Positions 57,511 through 64,000 of a stretch of DNA of 64,000 nucleotides are shown piece by piece (position 1 is the stretch's first letter; each line of letters opens with the position of its first letter). This stretch comes from Desmodus rotundus (lineage: Eukaryota; Chordata; Mammalia; Chiroptera; Phyllostomidae). The DNA lies in contig NC_071398.1 in the NCBI RefSeq assembly GCF_022682495.2, forward strand, positions 96,437,705-96,501,704, written 5' to 3'. Under the pieces are notes generated by a model. The model saw only the letters and a list, made by a program, of their open reading frames with translations, searched no databases and had not been told where the DNA came from. The position numbers and the translations under genes were made by a program.

Positions 57511-60500
57511 ATGATGAGCTTGGGAGACTGGACGTGGAGGAATCTGTAACAGAAACAGCTGGAGGGCAGGCAGGAACGTGAAGAACAGCTTACACAATGC
57601 CAGGAAAATGAGTAAAATGACTGGGGACCTGATCTAAGGGCAGGAGTGAGGAGAAACAAAGGTGTGCCTCGGGAGACAGGCAGAAAAAACACTGGTCACA
57701 CCTCGGGTCAGTTTTGTTTGGGCTGAGGGGCTCCGAGCCACATCTGTACCTCCACGGCGAAACAACACGGAGACCCTGTCTTTGGCAGAGGGTAGCTGCG
57801 GCGTGGCTGGATCAACGGCAATAAGCCTGGGATAGCAAACAATCATATTAGCTCAACAGAGCGATCTGACATGGACAGGGTCAGAAAAAAGTTTGACAAC
57901 ACGTAGCCTCCGTTAGGTAGATAGCTCAGCTAGACTTTATACCACAGAGATAAAAACAGCAATGGGAGTACTTGGTGAGCACTTGCAGTCTTGGCAACTT
58001 CTCCAAGCTGGTGACAAGCTGGGGGACAAGGAAGAGCAGGAGGACACCATCCAGCTCAGCCCGCCCTGGGCAGAGTGGGAGACACGCCTCGGGGTGATTT
58101 CCAGTGAAAGCTACAGCTGGTCAGCAGTCTTGGCTTTGTACAGAACCACGAGGGATAAGCCAGGGCCCTTCTTCCCCACAGGCAGCTTTGGAATAAACAT
58201 CCTCTCTGGTGTTGATTAAGACCTCACCCACCCAGGAAAATATGAAGAGTGAGGAAAGGGCTCTGCCCTTTGCCCTCTTAAATTAAGTTCCTTTTAAACA
58301 TAAGGATATGAGAAAAACAAGGCCCAAGATAGAGAGGGAGATTCCAAGGAAGTTCAGGATCAGGAATGTTGCATTTGAGGTTTTGGCTTAAACCATGCAG
58401 CCTTGCCTGTAGCTTTGGCAAACGCACCCCACTGTGGGCACTGTGAATATCCCTCTAGGCTCCTGGGGCAGAGGCCCTCGCTAGTTAATTGCGGTAATCT
58501 CCCAGGGCCAGAAGGGGACACGTTACCTTTTGTTTCACACTTATCCTATTATTGGGATATGAATAAAAATAATCCCATTTTGTATGAAAATAATCAAGTC
58601 TTGACTACTGAGTCTTAGCCCTTCTAACTCTACTGCATAAAGTCAGAACAAACTCAGTTTTAGGAGGAGCCACCCCCCGGCTTGAACTAACAGTTTTGCT
58701 AATCCCCAGTGAATGATAGTTTGGAGACTTTTTTTTGTCAGCAGAAACCTATTTCTTTGCTCCCACAGGCTATTGAGTTCACACTGCATTCAAGGTGATG
58801 AACCAAGAGTAGCGCAGCCCTTTTCAACCGTCCATGTGCCCTCCCTCCCAGCCTGGAAGCCCAGCACGGCCCAGGTCTACTGCCTCCTGTGTGATCTGGA
58901 TTTGAGAGAAAAGCCCCAGTCCCGTAGCGTTCAATCCCCAGCAGATGGAAGCCAGGATGGAAACTCCGTAGGAAAACCCTGGCGGTCTGCTGAGCCACAG
59001 GGACACATCTCTCTAAGATGCTAAGGGAAAGTGATGGTAGCAAATTAGGAAAAAAAGAAAAAACCCTCGATGACATAAGACACTTTGTTAAATTCCATGA
59101 GAGCATTTTTATCTCTCAAGGACAAAACTACAGTTACTCCAAATGCGAAGCCTTGTCAAAAGGGCAAGCAATTTACCTAGTCCCTTGTCCTTCACCAGAA
59201 GGGGAGGCCGGCTTCTTTCCAGTGAAGGTCAAGGGAGCAACGTCGGAGGCAGGTTCTCAGCAAGCTTTCAGGCCCACATCTGAGAACAGGATGTATGGTG
59301 AATACACAAAGGAAGTTTTTTTTTTTAAGTGATTATTAGGCCTTGTAGGTGGAGAAGAAAATGACAGTTTCTCAGCACTGATAACACATAAAGAAACCTC
59401 GACCCCACCAGATACTGTCATCCTAAGGCCAAAGACAGTCAACACTGGCTCTTCCCCACAGGTGGGCACGGTGGCGTGGAGCTCTGAGGAGATCAGTGTG
59501 AACTCAAGAGCTAAGACGAAAGGACCTCAATACGCTTGGTGGGCATGTCGTCTCTCATAGCTCTGCGGAGAAGCCGGCTTGCTCACCAGAGCCCTGAGGG
59601 TCCAGGACTGCTCAGCTGTAAGAGGTTTGTCCATTGCCAAGGTATCTAGCTCGTGTGACTGGAGATGCCACCCCTCAGAATGTCCTGGCGATGTCCTCAC
59701 TGCCGACTCGGCCACCCTCCATCACTACTTACCTGTCCATATGCCGGGACCTGTTTGACATGTTGAAAACCCTCGTGAAAGTGTCATGACAGCCTTAGAA
59801 TTTCTGTTCCTTCCAATTTATGTCTTAGTCCATGTAAATTAATAAAACACGATGTTATTTGATGGTTATTCAGATACCTGAGGCAAGATAAATACCCTGG
59901 GGGTGTCAGATTCCTTTGGTTGCATCTGGGCCATCCACTCCCGACACTTTTACTAATCAGTTACTTTTCTAGAAAGCTACAGTCTACCTGCCTGCCAATA
60001 CTTGGCATTTTTCTGCAAGATTCCTCTAAGCTCTCTGTTTCCTGGGCTTTGGGACTCTTCTGTATTGCTGCTCAAACACCATAGTTATTATGTCTGTATG
60101 CTTTTCTCCTTGCCAAACATAGCATTCTAATGGGCTAATCCAGTTAGTCGGGCACTTGCACATGAATTACTCCAGAATTCCTCAGCCTCTCTTTCTCGAG
60201 CTCCAATCAGCTCTTCCTCCAAGGCCAAATTGCTTGATAGCTTTGCAGGTATCTAATGAGGCAGACAGGGTGAGGCAAAGGGCATGAGGCAGAGTTGGGC
60301 CTTTTGATTTAGTTCATTGTTTTTGATGCTGGGTCTTTTTCTGATACTTCTTCATCCCATGTTTCTCACTTCTGGAGATCACCTGCTGGGCACTCCCAGC
60401 TCATATGTGAAGAACCATGTTGGAATCAGTAATGTTCAGGGATGGACAAGTAACTTGGATGTCTTTGGGAGTAGGTGACAGTCGGATCCCAAAGTGCAGA

Positions 60501-61299
60501 AAACACAGTCGAGCACAGAGATGGTCTCTATCCTGGCAGAGATGAGGTTTGGGGTGGAGCCCCTATAACAGACAGTGTTAGAACTCTCCCCAAATCCCCT
60601 GCAATGGCTTCTTGTGTTTCTGTACAGCCTCACCAGCTTCTGGGTGCTTTTTCTCTTACTGTCCACATGTGAGACTCCTTTCTGACACTGCTCCAGTTAC
60701 TAGAGCTGCTTCTCCTGCAAGGGTAGAAAGCCAAAGAAGTCCTGGGAAGTTTTCTGCCCCCATCACCATTAGCCAATGACTGATAGTGCAAAAGCATGAA
60801 AGTCCAGTCCTCTCTTGTATAATTCATATTCCAGAGTTTCTTTGGGGATCAGACTGAAGCCACTCTCCAGGGGACTTTGCCTGAATTGGCACTCTTGCTT
60901 AACTCACCTCCTGCCTCTATCCTATCTTCCCCAGTCCTGGACTGAGATCTGAGAAAACCAACCTAAGACAGTCTCTGACATGAACAAATGTAAGGGCGAC
61001 CAGAAATGGAGAAGTTCAGTACAGAGAGTCATGCAAAAGAAGCCAACATTCAAAAGGATGTTGACGGTAGCTCACTGCATGCAAAGCTATACTGGGGCTA
61101 AAGCAGTTAACGTGGTATTTAAGCTCTACTGATGTTGGCAGTAAGTCACCAGAAACACTTGAAGTGTGATTGTCACGGATTAGAATAAATCCACACTGGA
61201 ATACAGAGAGATTGGAGAAAATTCACCACTAGAAATCTGCTTACAACTGGGAAAGCACGGATTCACTTCTGGGGGGAAGTATTCCATCCCTGCACTTGT
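57511..61299. other. Unassigned 3.8 kb
   Basis: No exon was recognised. Frames of 85-122 codons (57962-58219, 58713-59024, 59018-59332 plus; 59106-58738 minus) lack domains and overlap each other. Bases 60420-60960 have the general look of an old LTR ('ttccccagtcctggactgag', 'aaaaccaacctaag'), but I cannot assign it. An AATAAA at 59839-59844 has no supporting context. Confidence 0.35.
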
Positions 61300-61660
61300 T
61301 CTTCTGTTTTAGTCACAAACATGGGTTGAGGATTTGCAACATATACAAAGTACTCTTCTAGGTACCTGGAACTGTTTGCAGTTAGCAAACCAGATGGAGC
61401 CTGGAGTTTAGTGGGAAAGACACGTAAAAACTAATTACATGTACAAAACAAAATTAGTAAGTGCTACTTGTGACAAGTGCCTCGAGTGTTTGAAAAAATC
61501 TAGGAGGGCAAAGAACAAGCATGCAGACTCAGGTTGCGGGGTCCCGGGCAAGCAAGCCCAAGGTCGGAGAATATGAGCTCGGGCGATGGCGTGAAGTACG
61601 GCATTTTACCACAAGGGAACAGCATATGCAAAGGTCTTGAAGCAGTAGCAAAACATTCTC
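61300..61660 (-). mobile_element. L2 LINE 3' end, antisense
   Basis: 'aaagtactcttctaggtacc', 'gatggagcctggagtttagt', 'aattagtaagtgctacttgt', and 'gaacagcatatgcaaaggtc' are reversed L2 text over about 350 bp. Confidence 0.65.
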
Positions 61661-63630
61661 CAGTTACAGAAAGATAACTGGTTTCTACCGACCATCAGGA
61701 AAATATCCTCAAAGGACTCAACTTTTAGTGTTCTTTAAGAGTCACTAATTCTTTTATTCAAAACATCCCTAAAATACACAGCAATAAACAATCACCGGGT
61801 AATTTAGACATTAGTACACATGCCATTCAGCCTAACAGATAAATAGATAAATAACCAGAAACACATATCAGAGAATTTCCCCTCAAACTAATTTTCCATT
61901 GTTTAGAAACACTGTGATTAGCAATTCCATTGAAGGGAGCCCAAACCCACATCACTTGGAGCACCCCTTCTTAGGAAAGTGGCCTCAGGGATGCCCTGAC
62001 ATCCCAGGCTGACCTTTCAGCTCTGAAACTCTAAGGGTCAGAAGAAGGGCTCTTTCCGTGTGGGTCCCAGGGAGGATGTAAAACAGGAAAAACATACTTC
62101 AAGTTCATGGAGACTCACTCGTTATCTCCTCAACATTTTGGAAAGGAAAGGAATACACATGCTTTAAGGTGGCACAAAGGTCATGTAGCCAGTAGTTTCT
62201 TTAGAAAGACTAAACTTGGAATGGCATTCAAGAAGAGGAAAACCCAGACCACCCTTGCTGAATGAATATATGTGTTTGGGCTGGGTAAAAACTCCTGAAG
62301 AGCAATCATGGAATTCCCATGGCTTAAAAGAGTTACGACTCGACCAGCCTAAAAATTAATGGTGAATTCCCTCCAGGCTCTTCTCCACCAAAAGACTCAT
62401 GTGCTGTAACTAAATTTCTTACTCCCCACTTCAGTTTTTAAATTAACTTTCCCTCACTGGAGATTAAGATGTTTAAACTTAAGGGGTTGGGGAAGGAAGG
62501 TAGTGATCCTCGAGTTCTTATGAAAACCACAAAATTTAATTTAAAGCACTTCACACAGGGAAGCAATATGCTCATATAACAGCAGTCGGGAGAGAACGCA
62601 TTTCCTTTCCAGAGGGCTCTGTACGTTCACCTATCCTTATCTCTCAGTTCTTAGGAATACATGCAGAGATGGTCAGGAGTTCAGTTAAAAGTCTTGAAGG
62701 CTCACTAAAATAATTTTATTGGCCCATAAAAGTATTGCCTCATTATACATCCTCTGGCTCAAGTGAGTCACTGCCGCAGCCAGCACAATGTCCCAGCTGG
62801 GCGGAAAGGCGGTCACCACCCCGCCCCTCGAGGGGAACGTATTACAGTATGCGTGTATAACATGCCTCTCTATTACATTTACAAAACTATAAATCAAGTT
62901 TCCAAGTCCTTTTCAAATATCATGGCACCAACCAGCAATTTTGAGTTTGGGTTAATGTCATTTAAGCTCTGAGTCCGTGAACTTGGGTTAACTTCCAAAA
63001 TTTATATATTGTAATATGACCCTCAGAAGACTGGAGTACAAAACATCTTTAAGACATTTGTGTCTTCAATGAGTCATGTGAAATTTTTTTACACAATCTA
63101 GTCTTTTTCTAAAGTGGCTGTCATCTCATAATGAAATATTATCCTTTAAAAAAATACCAATTCTCCATTATCTAATAAAAACCAAGCTTACTCAGTTAGA
63201 AAATAACCTGGCATTTGCACTAGTTGATGCTGAATGATTGGGTGAATTGTACAAATCTAAATTATGAAAAAAGCTTTGTGTTACATGCTGGCATGGCCAC
63301 ACTTGATTTTACAAAAAGTCTATAGCTGTTCTATGTACCTCTTCATGTTCACACCCGAAGACTCACCCACTGACAATGTCACCGGTAGACATAAAGTAAG
63401 AACGGTGTTCGTCACTGGATCTTACAGCCAGCTAATGCGCATTCTGAAACCTGTCTGAAACGAGAGAGGTTTGCTCCGTTTTACCACAAAGACAGGACAT
63501 TAGGTCCTTTGTAAGGTCAACGCTGCGCCACGTTTGTGTCATGACATTTAATTTTCGTAGAAGAGAAACTAAATGACCTGATTTTGAGCTCAACGTACCG
63601 GTAGTAGTTTATGAAGTGTCCAGAAATTAC
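61661..63630. other. Unassigned 2 kb
   Basis: No gene was recognised. A CpG-containing patch lies at 62770-62860. Minus-strand frame 62897-62685 (70 codons) looks protein-like in composition but matches no family I know. Confidence 0.35.
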
Positions 63631-63690
63631 TTTCTTTTTTCTAAGCTGAAGAATGTCAAACTCTTTTTTTCTAAGCTGAATGATGTCAAA
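63631..63690. repeat. 30-bp tandem duplication
   Basis: Bases 63631-63660 and 63661-63690 are near-identical direct copies sharing 'ctaagctgaa' and 'atgtcaaa', each beginning with a T run. They differ at about four positions. Confidence 0.9.
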
Positions 63691-64000
63691 CATATATTTT
63701 GGAAAAGACATCAGTCATCTATGTTATAATCCTACAGGGCCAATTCAAACATTAAAGCATTGTAAAAAATACTTATTTTCATTTTAGAAATCACTTTAAA
63801 TTACTTTCACATTCACTAATTTGAGATATGCATAACATATAATACATATACACACATGTTAATGACTATAACGAAGCCGACATAGTCAGTTGCAGGTCTA
63901 GATGTTAATTCCCATCCTTCAGAATAAAGCCCTCTGTTCACTACGGGCCGTGCCCAATCTGTTATGGTCTAAGGTGATGCAATAGTGTAGAGTGCTGACT
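63691..64000. other. AT-rich unassigned end of window
   Basis: No feature was recognised. Confidence 0.4.

Noticed and set aside
60420..60960. Possible old LTR
   Set aside because: Only a few end phrases are suggestive. No partner LTR, no terminal TG...CA boundaries and no duplication.
62685..62897. 70-codon minus-strand frame with protein-like wording
   Set aside because: No family recognised, and the only AATAAA nearby (minus strand near 62722) falls inside the frame itself.

Overview
This window is repeat-rich mammalian nuclear DNA, very probably from a bat. The best lineage evidence is three tRNA-derived SINEs of the bat Ves type. They are supported by L1/HAL1 elements sharing a 3' end that reads tgtaatagcataatcaata, and by a short hAT-type transposon that looks lineage-specific. 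The species cannot be named from sequence alone. I recognise no confident protein-coding exon, no rRNA or tRNA gene and no CRISPR. The open frames present are short, carry no recognisable domain, or belong to retrotransposons. The window therefore reads as intergenic or deep-intronic DNA. One possible exception is bases 1-470, which on the minus strand look like the last exon and poly(A) site of a gene lying mostly outside the window.

Layout. 0-9 kb: possible 3' end on the minus strand, then old L2 and L1 pieces and unassigned DNA. 9.1-11.1 kb: a nearly complete HAL1 (an L1 relative with only ORF1) between perfect 17-bp target-site duplications. 11-20 kb: (TC)n, several L2 and MIR fragments, a small CpG cluster with a CRE palindrome, an L1/HAL1-like element with an apparent 5' inversion, an 8-bp repeat and a solitary MLT1 LTR. 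20-31 kb: mostly unassigned, with a 215-bp hAT element, a Ves SINE and two minus-strand L1 tails. 31-45 kb: MIR, L2 and MER5-like fragments, a split or duplicated L1, a second CpG cluster, an L1 interrupted by a Ves SINE, and a 19-bp minisatellite. 45-64 kb: an L1 3' UTR, a short L1/HAL1 insertion with twin-priming structure, L2 pieces, a third Ves SINE, a younger L1 nested in an older one, and a final unassigned stretch with a 30-bp tandem duplication.

There is no operon-like or pathway-like gene set. What the window records is successive retrotransposition: ancient L2, MIR and MLT1, then old L1, then HAL1/L1/Ves/hAT insertions that still have legible target-site duplications. Family names rest on remembered consensus features, not a database search. 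Boundaries marked by target-site duplications are exact; the others are approximate to tens of bases.
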